In this document: positions 12,438 through 26,100 of the stretch, in pieces
Layout of the letters: every line of letters begins with the position of its first letter
Numbering within the stretch: the first letter of the stretch is position 1
Assembly: GCF_008831285.2 (NCBI RefSeq)
Contig: NC_045147.1
Location: forward strand, 13,680,854 to 13,744,853
Origin: Nymphaea colorata
Taxonomy: Eukaryota > Streptophyta > Magnoliopsida > Nymphaeales > Nymphaeaceae
Direction: 5' to 3'
DNA: 64,000 bases
The notes under the pieces: model-generated
The model's input: the letters and a program-made list of their open reading frames with translations, nothing else
Databases searched by the model: none
What the model was told of the DNA's origin: nothing
Program-made: the position numbers and the translations under genes

Positions 12438-15400
12438 TCAATGTGGTTTCGACGACTCCCATCTATTGTTCACGTACAATTCAGCTAATGCAGTATGCAG
12501 AGCCGCACCGATGGGAAGAACCCCTTCATCAAGAAAGAAATATGGGGAGTGCAAATGGTGAACAGAGCCTGATGCTTCATTTCTGATACCAATGTTCAGC
12601 ATTACACCGGGGATGAACTGCTGATAGAAGGAGAAGTCGTCACTGGCCAAAATTTTCTGCCCAAGCTTCACATTTTCTGCACCAAGCAAGAGTACTCCAA
12701 CGCTCTGAACATGACGGTGCAGATCATGGTCGTTTACAACAGCAGGGTAGAGAGTGTACCCTCCCGCGGTCATACTTATGGTCGCATGGCACCTGTGAGC
12801 GGCAGCCTGTGTCTCAATTACCTGCAACTCAGATACTTTCACATCAATATTGCCAGTTCTTACCGCCTCAGAAATTAACTACTTGTTTTAAAATAATTTA
12901 AATAAATCAGAATCAGTTTTTCTTAGATAACTGTGTATATAATTCACTATTACAATGTTCAGGTATCAAATGCACATTTGAGAACCATGGCTTACATAAA
13001 ACACGCTTTCTTTTAAACCAAAACCAACATTCTCTGACTTTCTAAAAGTTTGTTTTTCCAGTTTCTTGATCAGCTTTTAGATAGAGACAGATTCATGCAA
13101 ATCCAGTACGATTAAGGTTCACGCCAGGTCTTAGAAACCTTTCTCTTTAAGCTACAATTTCTTGTTTCTCACAGCATTCGGAATTTCACACTGGTCTCCC
13201 AGTATCCATGATGGGATCTGCATTCATGTCAATGACTTTTATAAGTTTGAAAATTGACATTAGTTAGAACGGCCTAACTTGTAGCAGAAGAAAACACAAA
13301 GATAATACATGGAAAAACGAGAAATTTAATAAAGTATTGACTATTAAGAATTCGCACCTCGGTGACTCTTTTCCTGAGTTGGTATAGCCCCTGGGTGGAG
13401 AGACTTCGAATGGTTCCTCCAAATGTCATAGTTGAAGGGATGACATTATGTGCCTCACCACCTTTCACAAAAGTTACAGAGAGCACCTTCATTAAAAAAC
13501 CATTTCACCGAAACATCAGCTGTCTTTGTTAGATTAGAAGCTGAACAAATCAAAATAAATGATAATCTGCCAAACAGTGAGCTAAGTTACATGTGATCGA
13601 AGCAAAACTCGGCAAATTACCACGTGACTTGATCTAACTAAGAACGTCATTACTGATCACGCTGTGCCCACATAAGCTGCATAGGGTCAGCATGAAACCT
13701 AACATGCCACAGCAGCAACACAAAGAATCCAGGATATATAATAAAGCCAAATTAATGTGCACACGGAACAACATATCCATGAAATGGGTGGTAGCTAGGT
13801 TCCGTTCGATTGGCCGGAAGATCTTAACATGACTTGAATTGTAATAGCTTGAGATTTGAAATAAGCAGAGTGACACATGATGGTTTCATCTCCAATTGGA
13901 ACCTAATGCATCTATGACAATGTACTGACTCTTCTATAAATGGCTTCAGACATTATTAAATGAGCACAATGAACAGGTTTACTAGTCTATGGCGTTTAGC
14001 TTAAGTGGATGATAGCATGACCAAGAGTCAACATTGAAGAAGAATTTTACGTTACGTTCTTGAGACTAAGAACACCATCTGTTCATTAGTTGAAAACTAC
14101 CATCAAGCTTTCGCATCTGGGCAACCTTCTTGAGATTAATTCCTATCCTTATGAACAAGATCATGATAAACTGCACTACCATATGAACTGTGCATGGAAA
14201 ACACCATACGTCAAAGGTACAGTTATTGGCGGCATCCCGCCTGGCCACCGGCAACCCATCTCAACATAACGTAGTGTTGTTGATATAGAATGCCATCTCC
14301 ATCCTTTAACCACCAAGATCAATAACAAGATGAAACAGGACAGGAACTCTTGAAGAACACAGAAAACATGGATGAAGGTTTTACATGTACGTACCTGACT
14401 ACCAAACGGATCCGTTTCACGAGAAATGAGGTGCTGCAGAGCCAAAATTGCAAATGCAGTAGCAATGACGGGATCCCTGCTCAAGTGGGGAACCGTTGCA
14501 TGGCCACCTTCCCCTTTAATCTCAGCTTGAAAACCACAAGCAGCAGCCATGGACTCTCCCGGCGTTGACGCGATCGTCCCCGTCGGCATCCTCGGATCCA
14601 CATGCATCCCGAAAATCGCCTCGGCGTCCCCGAGGGCGCCATCTTCCACCATGCGAAGCGCGCCCTCCCCACCTTCTTCTGCTGGCTGAAACAGCAGCCT
14701 CACCGTCCCCTTGACCAGAGAAGAGAAGGCAAAATCCATTTTTCAGGAACAAGAAAACGAAAGAACGTGGTTTGAGTAAAAGCTAGCAGCCAGGAAACTC
14801 CAACGACGAGTTGGGAGATTTGGGGCATGGATTAAAAACGAATAGAATCGTGAACACAAGGGGGAGGTCAGGATCGACCTTGAGACGATCTCGCCGTTCG
14901 TTGAGCAGCTTCGCGGCGCCAAGAAGCATGGCCGTGTGCGCGTCGTGGCCGCAGGCGTGCATCTTCCCTTCCACTCGGCTCTTGTGCTCCCACTCCACCA
15001 TTTCCTGAGGAAGACAAAGAATTCAATCATACAATTCACTGCATTCATGAGGTTGGGGAATCGTTCCGTTCATCTTTTTCGGATCAACAGAGACCAGTCG
15101 AGAGAACACGGCATCTCGTGTCGCTCTTTAGGAAACCCAACGAATCAAAGACAAGTTGCGCAGATGCCGCTTGTTCAGAAAAGGAAAAACAAGCTTGGAG
15201 CCACCACAATAGAAAGAAGCCACAATGGTCGAAAGCTCAGGCTGACAGTATCTTGTCCACCATGAAATTAAAAGCTCAGGTTGGTGGGAAACTTTAAGGC
15301 TTGTCCTGGGAACTTATCAACTTCCATGATCCTCAACCTCTTACAAGAACTGTTCCTTTTTCCTACTAAACATATATATCGTGACTGTAATTTGGTTTTG

Positions 15401-16885
15401 GATAGTAACTAACAAGCGGTAAATGTCGGACAGCAAGTAAGAAAATGAAAGGAAGGGTTTACATATAATCATTTAAGATTTGAAAATTATTACAACTGCA
15501 CGAGTTTATTAAGTAATGTTCTATCAAAATAGGCAGAAAATGTTAAATATACTTAAAAGAGATTATTCTATCCTTAGTAAAAATATTATTTAAAGAGAAA
15601 ATTCATAAACTACAATCTTTCAGGTTGGTTTCTCAGTATTCTGTTCCTCTCCATGCCCTTTGTCCTTCCAAGATAATATTATACTTCAATACAAAAGAGA
15701 AAGGGGAAAATTGTGTGGAGCCTGAAAAGAGGAATTGCTTATTCTGTTTTCTCTTTTTGCCAAAGCATTTTTATTTAATGTAAAAGTCTTTCAAACATAT
15801 TTTAACATTTTCATGGAGTATGGCGTATACTGTTTTTAATATGTCTTAATATTTTTCATCAAGGCGATGATAGTTTTATAAATATAAAAGTTATTTGTAA
15901 CTTTGTATAAACATGTTCACAGCTAAACGGCTTTTCGTAAACATGTTACCTATCGAATGAACAACTTTTCTAGATCCACTTAGTTTCATCATGTTTGTTA
16001 CTTTATTTATCCACGAGTCTCAAAACCAGAAACTTAGTTTATATCCTTCTCAAATCCTCCATTACGTGACTCCAAGTGCATGAACCATTACGAGGCATCT
16101 TCTCATCCTCGGCTTGCTGGCAAACGTGCCGTCGGGATTCCAACATTCCACTCTCCGAAATTTTATTCATTTCCGAGAAAAATCTGGAGATCGAGATTCG
16201 CAACCACGCGCGGCAAACACTGAGGAATGAATTTTATCTTTTATAAATTCGCAGAGAAGGGAAAAGAAATCCCGGGCTGGTGGTTCGAGCCGCAGCCTTT
16301 CCCTACATTCCATGTGAACAGTCCACTTCACGCGTCTCCCCAAGAGAAACTTTTTTCCGCCAAAAAGTCGCGCACAGCAGCCTTTCTCAGGAGAAAAGCG
16401 AGCTCCTTTCTCGAGAAAAAGTTTTCCCATCCATCACTTTCCAATTCTTTTCCACTGAAACGAGCTGCGTCCGTATGCCAGAAGAGAGAGAGAGAGCGAG
16501 AGGGAGAGATTACCTGCAGGGGAAGAGCATCGATGTCCGCCCGGAGAGCGACGACGGGGGGCTCGCCGGAACCGATGAGGGCGACGACGCCGGTCGTCGC
16601 CAGCGGGTATTCATACGGGACGCCGATGCGGTCGAGCTCCTCCCGGATGAGCGCGCTCGTGTTGTGCTCCTCGTATCGCGTCTCGGGGTTCTCGTGGAGC
16701 CGTCTCCTGAGGGCCACCAGCCACCCGCTCTCCATGAAGGCCGAGCTCATCAGCTCCCTCGAGTAGGAGGAAGAGTCTCCGCGGGGGAAGGCATCGGACT
16801 CCGCCGGAAAGAGCACGGTACCGGCAGAAACCAGAGACGCGAAGAGGACGACGGCAACGAGGAAGAGGAAAGAAGAGGGCGCCAT
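12438..16885 (-). CDS. IAA-amino acid hydrolase (ILR1-like, peptidase M20D)
   Basis: Five exons on the minus strand: 16885-16514, 15004-14879, 14709-14395, 13486-13358 and 12821-12438. All are phase 0 with GT-AG introns, 1326 nt, 441 aa, the usual length for this family. Residues 1-21 form a hydrophobic signal peptide. Family metal and catalytic residues are present: CGHDAH (Cys142, His144), QPAEEGG (Glu178), GMHVDP (His202) and HSPYFF (His405). ILR1-like enzymes release free auxin, or related hormones, from amino-acid conjugates in the ER using Mn or similar ions. The C terminus is ESSKPH, without the KDEL-like retention signal seen in many relatives, so retention is uncertain. Substrate (Ala, Leu, Phe or JA-Ile conjugates) cannot be read from sequence. 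Intron 1 is about 1.5 kb and intron 3 about 0.9 kb. The start was chosen as the ATG immediately before the signal peptide. Confidence 0.94.
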
Positions 16886-16942
16886 GTAACGAAAAAGGCC
16901 GCCGCGGGTTCGTTTCTTTACGTAGGAACGAGAAGCGGTCCA

Positions 16943-16950
16943 AATATAGA
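16943..16950 (-). promoter_or_regulatory. Putative TATA box of the hydrolase gene
   Basis: On the minus strand, TCTATATTTG lies about 60 bp upstream of the ATG at 16885. This would give a very short 5' leader. Confidence 0.4.
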
Positions 16951-18224
16951 GGCGTTAACGGGTCGGGTCCCCTTCTATCTTTCAGGTCCGAACCGTGCTC
17001 ATAAATTTAAGGAAATCTCATGGAGGTGACATTCTTTTTCTACTAATGTCAGAAAGCCCAGCATTGCCATTTTTAATGTCAAATGGTAATTTCCTTCCTT
17101 ATGAAAGGTTTGAAATGTCAAGAGTCATGGCATCACTTCTTCCTATGAGAGCTCAGAATCACTTCAGCTTAAAGCCAAAGGGGACGAAAAGTTGCAATGA
17201 GTGTGGACCAGAGCTGTTTTACGAGGGGGCGTGTATCAAAATATTCAGCAAGATGAGGTAGCCCTTCGAATTACGAGCAAAAGAGAGGTCCTGGTTTCTT
17301 TGTTTTGTTTATTTTAAATTGCAGTTGTTGGTGAGGTCGATAACCTGACGAGACGAATCTTGTGGTCAGGTTTGAACTGAGATATGGGGAAATTTTAATT
17401 GAGAGAAAAGTTGCTTGAAAGGGACTTCACCTGTGGAGCTCCCGCAAACACCTTTATTCCAACCTACGCCTACTACTCTATCTTATTCACCTCCTAAGCT
17501 TCCAACTCAGCCTACTCTATCTTATTTGAGCATTATGTATGAAATATTTGTTTAAAAATAAATTTTGATTCGAATCGGTGTGTCTAACTGAATATTTATC
17601 TATATCTGAATTTGATTTCTTACTTGACTATTAAATTTTTTTTCTATATCTAATTTTTTTGAAACCCGATATATTATCATCCCAACACATAGCGCCCTAA
17701 AGCCCCCGATTGTTGTTTTGACTTTGGAAATTGCTGGGCCCAACTTTTTCTTAGCGGTTCCTTCGAATACATGTCTAAATGTTTATTAAATGAAAGTTTT
17801 GGAGTTGCGAAGCTTTGAAAATTGAAATCGGCGATGAAAAAGAACAACTCTAACACGCGATAAGCTTTTAGTTTTAGGCCTCGATGATCGTGTGGAAATG
17901 AACCCATGAAATGCATTATAAAAAGGGTGTCAAGTGTTTCACCATTTTACATATGGCATTTTTGATAACTTTAAATTTCTCTCAAAATATAATATTCATA
18001 TTTTATTGGCCGGGAATGGGCAATAGGTTTGGCATGGTACCCCATAAAATCTGTGTCCGGCCTTTGCCTAATGTCCATTATTAATATTTTATTGTGTCAC
18101 TCTTGCATTTTTTTTTCTTTTTTTTGCAATTATGTCTCTCTTTAACCGGTAATTACTTTGTATGTTAATTTTTTTTGCTATTTATTTATTTTTACTTTAG
18201 TTACTGGTTGAGTCTTTATCTAAG
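16951..18224. other. Intergenic, no supported gene
   Basis: Upstream region of the hydrolase gene, then AT-rich DNA. At about 17,520-17,685 there are degenerate GAATC/ATATCTGAATTTG words ending in ATTATCATCCCAAC. This looks like a decayed copy of the GGATTC-word family at 54,794, with blurred termini. The open frame at 17,677-17,916 shows no recognisable motif. Confidence 0.5.
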
Positions 18225-19111
18225 TAGGGCTGCACAACCAGTCTCGAGCTCTAACTCGTTTATAAACGAGCTGAGCTCGAGTTTAAACTTATACTCTAAA
18301 CATTAAGCGAGTTGAGTTCAAGTTGTAAGAACTTAACTCGCAGCTCGAATCAATTACTAAAAATTGTTTCACTTAATTATATGAACCAGTTCACCGAGCC
18401 ACCAAAACCGATTCACCGATTTAGGTTAAACTTTTTGAAGCTCCATCGATACACATCTAGGGCTTTTTTCGCAGGTGGATATTGAGACGGAGGTCGCAGC
18501 ATACAAAAGAAGAGGAGGACGTTCAACAAGTTCAGTTTCAGGAGAGTTGATCTGGATGCCCTCCTTGACATGCCCACTGAGGAGCCTGTCAAACTCTTTC
18601 ATGCCCGGGCTTGAAGACGGTGTGTCTCTCTCGAGCTCGGCTTTCCATCCTCCTCTCTCTTGCTCTCTTTTATATTGTTTTTTTTTATCTTTTTAACGAA
18701 TGTGTAGGTTCCAGAGAGGTTTGAGAGAGGTTTGAAGAGGAAGCCGATGGCATTGATCAAGAAACTACACAAAGTGGTAATCAAACTCTTCCTTAAATTT
18801 CATTTATTTGAGAAACATCCTCCTGGTTGCGTTTGAATTGGTGCTTGGGCACATAATTAGTTTTCACGGTGGATTTTGTTTCCTTGCATTTTGCCCTTTT
18901 AGTTGTACCATGGAATTTGCTTTGGTGTCGTAAATGAGTTAAAGGGGTTGAGTTGACATAAAAAAGTTTAAAAAAACAAGACACAAACGAGCTAAGCTAG
19001 TTAAGCCAGTCGAGAGCTCGAGCTTGTGTCAGTTTGCTTGACTTGAGTTTGAGTCGAGTTCGAGCTCGAGCTCTTTGACCAGAGTCGAGCTCGTCTCGGC
19101 TCGTGTGCAGC
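18225..19111. mobile_element. Possible Pack-MULE: inverted GAGCTCGAG arms around an RPS15 fragment
   Basis: The left end TAGGGCTGCACAAC opens an arm of CTCGAGCTC/GAGCTCGAG words (about 18,225-18,350). The right arm (about 18,980-19,111) carries the same words in the opposite sense and ends TGTGCAGC, whose complement GCTGCACA matches the left end. Between the arms lies the RPS15 pseudogene with its intron. Mutator-like Pack-MULEs are known to carry gene fragments this way. I see no clear 9-bp flanking duplication, and two independent insertions around an older pseudogene remain possible. Confidence 0.45.
18475..18777 (+). pseudogene. 40S ribosomal protein uS19 (RPS15) pseudogene fragment, intron retained
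   Basis: After an acceptor-like TTCGCAG the sequence encodes VDIETEVAA. In a shifted frame it then gives [17 protein letters not shown] and [11 protein letters not shown], characteristic of the RPS15 N-terminal region. A GT-AG intron (18620-18707) interrupts it between RARRR and FQRGL. Exon sequence resumes with FQRGL and, after another shift, KRKPMALIKKL. Damage includes a frameshift near 18,505-18,520, a TGA at 18612-18614 in place of an Arg codon, and an 11-bp tandem duplication (AGAGAGGTTTG type) near 18,720. The fragment stops after about half of the ~150-residue protein. Because the intron is kept, this is a DNA-level copy, not a processed pseudogene. It cannot make functional RPS15. 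Confidence 0.85.
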
Positions 19112-22100
19112 GTCAGTCAAACCGGTGAGGAGAGCGTCTCATTTTCTTTACTTTATCTATGGGGGTTGGCTTAACAGTCAGGTGTGAAAACTAGTAGGTG
19201 GTTGGTTCATATCTCAAATTCTCATGGTATCAACCTTCCATTATGTAAAAGGGCGGAGGCGACAGCCTAAAGCACAAAAAAACAGAATTTGTACCCTAAA
19301 AAGATAAAAGTTTAGGTGAAGGCTTCGACCTTTTGTTTGTCAATGGAAAACTCCACTCACCCAAAAATAAAGGTGTTAAAGAAGATAGAAAAGCCAGGAG
19401 TTCTTTTTAAAGTTTTTATCAAAAATTTTTAATCCGCGCCACCATTTTCTAAATTTTTCCACGAATATTGTAAGGGGGTTTTCACCCTTTGTTTTGCAAG
19501 CGTCTGAATTTGGAGTTTTAGAAACTCTGAAACGAGACTCCTTATATGACGAAAACTCTTCTTAACACATTTCTCTTAAAGTTTCATAAATTTCTGAAAA
19601 AACGTGGCGTCGCCTACACCATGTTTTCTAGGCTCTAAAGGTTCTGACTTATACCAAATGCTCGACTTGTAGAAACTGAAATCTCATGAGAAAGAACCAT
19701 AGAAAAACCGTATAACTTAGGATAATGATTTCCTGCAGAAATTTTATTAATCTTACATAAATGCGGACAAAGATTTAGAATTGGATCTAATTGGAATCGT
19801 TCTACTAGATCACTTGGAATTACACTTACAACTGCCTAATTATAAATTGGATTGAGTCAACGGTCTCTGATTATGTTGCTTAAGTGTATATACGTGGTTA
19901 GCGGCCACAAAGTTGGATCAGGATCCATATTAAAGTAGATCTTTTGACTATTTTGCAAACTAGATTTTAATATGATTTCAAATCAGTTGTACCTTTGTTA
20001 ATCTGGATCTTTGTTGGTCTCATTTATGTTTTCTTTGAAAACTGATTTTGGAAAAGAAGTTCTAAAATAAATTAATCTGAATGTATTAGAACGATATCTT
20101 GCCCAGGTCCAAACACATTAATCCAGCTTTCTACTCCTTTCAGTTTCAATACTCTTTAAATGATCAATTATCAAGATTTCTGAAGTTCAAAAAGTTTTGG
20201 ACTAAGACTGGTTCCATTTAAACATAAAGTGTTTTCGATAATTAACTTTTGGTTCAGATTTAATACCTTTCACAGGTTTAACCGAAAAAACCAATAATTT
20301 GCTTCAAATTAGAAATAATTTTTTTTATTGTTAAATGTGGTTTTATGGGTTATTTGCTATTGAATTGATATTGAAAGAATTTTAATTCGAAACTGACTTT
20401 GTTCTGAACTTTACTTGTTTTTTTTATAAAATACATATTTTGTTGTTGCAATTGAATTTGAAATAGATCCAATTGGTTCAAAATGATGAAAATGAATTTC
20501 AACATGTGTTCAACCTGTTCAGCAATTTTGTCTACATTTTAGTAGTAGTGAATGCATTTGGATTGGGATCCAACCTGCACTCAAATAGACATTTGGGTTG
20601 TTGTTAATGGAACTAGATTGTTTTGAAACAACCTTTTTTGTTTGTGAAAGAGATCTGAATCTAAATCTGATTTATTTTAGAAAAATACATATATTTCATA
20701 TATCTTTGTTATTATAATTAGATTTGATTCAAAAATGTCTCTAAATTTAGCTTGACCTAGTTAGCTAAACACACACAAGTTCAAACTCAATTTATTGTGA
20801 TTGGATCCGATTTAAATTGGATGTGTTCATTCTCATATCCAATTTATGGACGTTCGTGTGTTCAACACTTTTCATATGAATGAAAGAAAAAGTGAATGGA
20901 AGTTTTTGACTTCCCCAATTTCAATTGGATCCAAATCCCCTCATCTTTATTTGGAACCTTATAACCATTTCATTAATAAGCCGATCCATATTTCTTTACT
21001 AGATTCTACCCAAGGACTCAAAGTGGATTCATAATTGAATCCATCTGAATCTCAACTTTGGATTTCTGTCGGTTCAAGTCCACAATAACTTGTTTAAGTA
21101 ACGAAGATATCCAAAGATCTAACTTGGGGTCGGTTCGAATGCAGATTTGAGAAAGCAGATCTAGATCCATTTCAATGCAAAGATGAAACTTAAAAAGTGA
21201 AAAGCAAAACATCCGGCATGCGGGTCCTCTAGTCTATGCTAGGAGGAAAACGTCCCTTCTTTTTAGGTACTCTAGTGGATTAGATGCCCATGTCCTGACC
21301 CATGTCTGATTAAAGTAGCCATATAAAGTGAGATCAATAACTTTTGACCCATACCCAGTATCGGGACCAAATGGCCAACTTTGATGCTTGTCCGAGAACC
21401 AGCCTCCTCGGCTGCAATGGTGATGGTTTCCGTAATTGTAATTAGCATAGCTAGTCGGATTAGTGGAACAGTAACAAAAACCCGGTCATCTGTGGATGTT
21501 GAGTTGAAGGGATTGAGCAACTGCAAGTTCACTCAGGTTAACACTGTGCCTTCTAGAGGTTAACACTGTGCCCTCTAGACAGAGAGAAGAGAACGTGACA
21601 CCTTCCATGCATGTTGAGTTGAAGGGTGTTGAGCTGCATGGACTTAAGCAGAGGTTCACGATAACATGAAATCAAGGACTAGCCTTCCATGCTAACGGGA
21701 ATCAAAATCAAGGGCTGGCCTTCCATCAAGTCTAACCAGCAACGCGGAACCCATTCCATTGGAGTTCTTGTAAAGCCCTACAATCCACCGTCCAAATTAG
21801 ATACAAAAGTTTCAATGCTCGTCCTGATCTCACCAGAACAGAGCTTCAAGATCTTAGGTGCCACTTTTAGCTATTGGTAACCTTTTCCAACTTATGTCCT
21901 GCTCCCTACGCAGGTGTGCTATTTTCGTAGCATTTTTCACTGGTTATAGGAGCAGTCGGTATTTTTTTTTTTTTACCAGTCTGAAGTAAATGTCGTTCTA
22001 TAAACATTTTTTCATTCTTTTTTTTTTTTTGGGTAAAAGTAAAACTTACCATGTGGACTTCGTTTTCGTATCTAAAACATTACTAATTTAGAAAAGTGCA

Positions 22101-23140
22101 AATACTTTTTAAGGGGTAAACAAGATTGCATAATGACAGTTGAAAGATCCAACATAATAAAAAATATGATCCTTGTACATATCTTCATAGTTTTAAAAGT
22201 AAAAAGGTACACTTACGCGTATCAGTTTGAAAAAGAACTTAGCGACTTCCTAAGCAGTGAATTTCTTTCTTTGAGAGAAGTCGGTATTCAAGGAAAGGGA
22301 GCTTCTCAGCTAAATAAAAAGTGTTTGATACTTTGTTTCATGGCTACTTCATTTTTGGTGATGTAATCTCCGTTTTTGGAAACATAAAAAAAAAAATCAA
22401 CTTACAAGCTGCAACTGTTCATATCATTAATTTTAAGACACGATTGTCTCTTAGTTCAAAAATTTTACACATTGGGAACAACACCTTGTGCAGACAATTT
22501 CGCAAAAAATGCACTCGTGACGAAGACACTCTACTGATGTCATTTGTAGGTAACGGCTGCAACAGGTGGCACAGCTGATGCACAAACTTATACTCCGATG
22601 GTTTTCACAAATCTTGTGCATCCCCTCAGCTTGTTATATTTTGTTAACAATGGGCAGTTAGTCCACGTAGTTCTAGAAAATGGCCTTTAGTATGAGATAT
22701 CAATATAGTCTTACTCATGCATTACAAGCCATGGAGTAGAAACACATTGACCTACTCCACATTGACATGGTTAAGACTCCTTCAAAAATCAAAAACAAGA
22801 GAATGGAAGCTTGAATGGTGATTCAATTGAACAGAAGCATAGAGAGAGAGAGAGAGAGAGAGAGAGCGAATGACCTACATACAAGTCGTCACTTACTTAG
22901 TATTGTCACTATGTACATCAAGCACTACATCTGTACTGATTTGAAGTTTAGAGACCCATTTCCAAAGGAGAAAAGCTGAAAACAAATTTACTAACAGAAT
23001 AAGGTAAGCTAGCTACAAGACTTGCAAGTCAGCTTCAGTGCTATAGAGTATAGATATTATGTACAACAAAACACTCATATTCAACCTCAGACCTTCCTAT
23101 GGAGGGTACAAAACAAAGTAGATGTGTGCTTGGTAGTCAT
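19112..23140. other. Intergenic, AT-rich, no supported gene
   Basis: I see no gene. At 20,380-20,850 there are loose GAATTTGAAAT/GATCCGATTT words that may be a very old GGATTC-family copy. A small tandem duplication of GTTAACACTGTGCC lies at about 21,537-21,580, and repeats of GAGTTGAAGGG and AAGGGCTGGCCTTCCAT type at 21,500-21,730. A GA microsatellite sits at 22,840-22,866. The last few hundred bases are probably the 3' region of the minus-strand NAC gene. Confidence 0.5.
22840..22866. repeat. (GA)n microsatellite
   Basis: A pure AG dinucleotide run downstream of the NAC gene. Confidence 0.9.
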
Positions 23141-26100
23141 TCATGCCGCCTTTATAAACAGCGCAGTTCTGGAGAATCGCCATATCACTGGAAGTACGAC
23201 GAACAATATCGAAATTACAGCCACTCGGAAGCTAAGCAACCTGGGCTTGCGGGAAGCATGTTGCAGCTTCACATTGACACTGTTTTCCGCAGAAGATGTT
23301 GAACTAGTTTCAGAACACTCCGCGCTTCTTTTCATCCCCTCATCTAGAAAACATGGGGCCACTGGAGCAGCTAGCCGCAAGGGAGGGCTCCACAGACGCT
23401 CTTCCTTGGGCATCTTCCGCAGTAAGAAGGTGTTGAGGTGTCGCTGACTGGCGACGTCGCCCGCAGGATTATCAGATACTGCAATAAAAAGGAACAGATT
23501 AGCCCAGAAAGTATCGGCAGTTCACAGTGCATATATATGCAACATCAGCAAGGTTCAAATTTACATTATCCTGTATATCAGCTAACCTGAGCTATAGGAT
23601 AATGACAACAAAGTTCCGAAACTTGATTAATCAAAGGCAACAAAAAAAAAAAAGGAAAATGTTTGCACTTTGATGCTTGCATAATGACATTTACTTAATA
23701 AAGGGAGAGTTTTGTAGGTACCACTTTCAATGGCATCAATTTTAGGTGCACAAAGGCGCGCTATTTTTAACTTTGGCTTGAAGCTTCTACTACGCTTAAG
23801 TTGCTTAAACTTTCGATGAGGATAACTCTGCAACCCATCTCCTTCAGCCTCCTGAAAACAAGTAAGCTAAATGAATGACAACAGAAACTAGACACCAGTA
23901 TATAAAGAAAGGCCAAAACTAAATCCGAAGGCACATACATATTCCTCTTCATGGCCTGTAGATTGGTTGCTGATACTCGTTTGAAGACAGATCCTTCTGG
24001 GAGCGGTGCCCTGAAATGGAAGAACTTGACTTATCGTGTGCGTTGGCTCACGTGTACGTATTTGGATGCCAGTCTCATATGTATCGTCAAATAATTGATG
24101 GTTAGGAGATTCTCCAAAGTGGAAGTCACTGGCATCAAACGTTTCATCCACTGTCCTCATCATGCGAAGCTCATTCCCATGCTCGAAGCTATATCCATCA
24201 AATGGTGCACTAGCATTAAATGAGCGGCAAACACCTAGCTTCGTCAAACAAACATCGTCCAAGGATTCAAATTTTGGCTCGGTAAATAAAGAGGAAGCGT
24301 CTAGGTCTTCATCATGGAAATAAGCTGGTGAATGAAATAAAGGAGAAAAATCTCCAAATTGATCAACCTGCAATCGAAGGCCAAAAAATAGTCATGCCAC
24401 TGATTCCAAGTGAATAGTAGTGTATGGAAACACAATGCACCTTAACCTCGTAAAAACATGCAACGCCCAATTCCAAGAGTTTCTAACTTTTTTTTTTCTT
24501 CTAACAAAGGCATTTATATATGTGAAAGTGGAAGAGAAAATTGGGAAAAAGGTGTTCGCACTTGGGAAGCCCTAAGGATCATTACCCCAAACACCCAGTA
24601 CATACCATATTAATATTATTGCTTGAAAAGGAACCAGATGTGGACTCGTGCATTTGCTCCAAAGCCGGTGAAACATCAATTTGGTCACATTGATTCTCTT
24701 TCACAGACGTAAGAGTTGGTTGTTCAACCTCCTCTGCTTCCGGCTCAAACTTTTCTCTAACAGCGTCAGATGAATCATCAGCCATATCATCATCAGGGAT
24801 AGACTTGCTTGCCGTGGGAGAAAGTCCACTTGGCTCCACGAGATCGCCGTTTGAGTTAACACTATTTTCCTCACCCTTCCTGAAGAGACGACAGAGAACA
24901 AAGGAATCCTGCAATATTTGGCCAGTTTATCATAGAAAAACAAAGTTATAGTCAAAACACATGCAGCAAAATTGAAATTCTGTAGAAGATATTAGCACGG
25001 GGAACAGTTTAAGACTTTAAGTGATCACATTCTCTTCCGAGCCCATTTAGCACTATATTATTTATACTATCAGAACGAATAGGTCCGGGTACCGTAATAC
25101 TTATCTATAAATCGAAAAAGAGAAAATTGCCAGATTACCCATTCCTTCAAAAAATGCTACCTTCCTATCAGTTATATAAAATGCATCTAGAATGTCTATC
25201 CATGATCAATCAAACTTTAATTTACTAGTCCTTCAAGAGTATGATTAACGATTTACCAGAGGGAAAAATTAGAAAAGTCAAGAGAGAAAAATGAGAGAAA
25301 ACTAAATAAAGCTCCCATTCATACAACACAAATGCCAAGTACCAAAAGCAAATAAGAAAAACAAGGGACCATGTCTCAGATAAAGAAGGGCAATCTTTGA
25401 AGAACAGAGAAGAAGAAGAAGAAGAAGAAGAAACAGAAACAGATGCACAGCAAATTACAATTTAATCAACCTACAAGGACTAATGCACCTCCTGAGAAGA
25501 TATCTCGCCTCATAAAGTTGTTTGTAACAGGAGTAAACAAGAGTACGAATCGTAATCCTAGTGGGAAAACATCAACATTTGATCCCCGCCTCTGAAGGCA
25601 GGCAGATATCAAAGCTCCAAGAGAAATAGCATACATACATCAATTGAAATAAAATAAAAAACAAAAAAAAAACTGCCACCCAATTAAGCACTGAAGTACG
25701 AACAGTCCAATTGTTTGATTACGGCAAATTACGAGAAACGGGCTAACCTGCAATCCGTTCAACTCTTCGCACTTAGTGGCACGGTACTCATGCATGACCC
25801 AGTAAGTCCTCGCTCCGGCAGGAGCCCGCCCTCGGTAGAAAACCAGCGTTTTCTTAGTCCCAATCTGCCTCGACTCCGGCTTCTTGGTCCTGATCTTGCG
25901 ATCCTTCCCCGTGGCCTTCCAGTACCCGGCCTCAGTCGCCCGATTCGACCTTTGGCCGTTTGGGTACTTCCGATCACGGGGGCAGAAGAAGAACCACTCG
26001 GGGTCGTCAGACGAAATCAGCGACTTCTCTGCGGCACGTCAAACCAAAAGAACTCAAAACCAATAGAATTCCCCAGTTCCCCAAATCGCGTCAAGAAACT

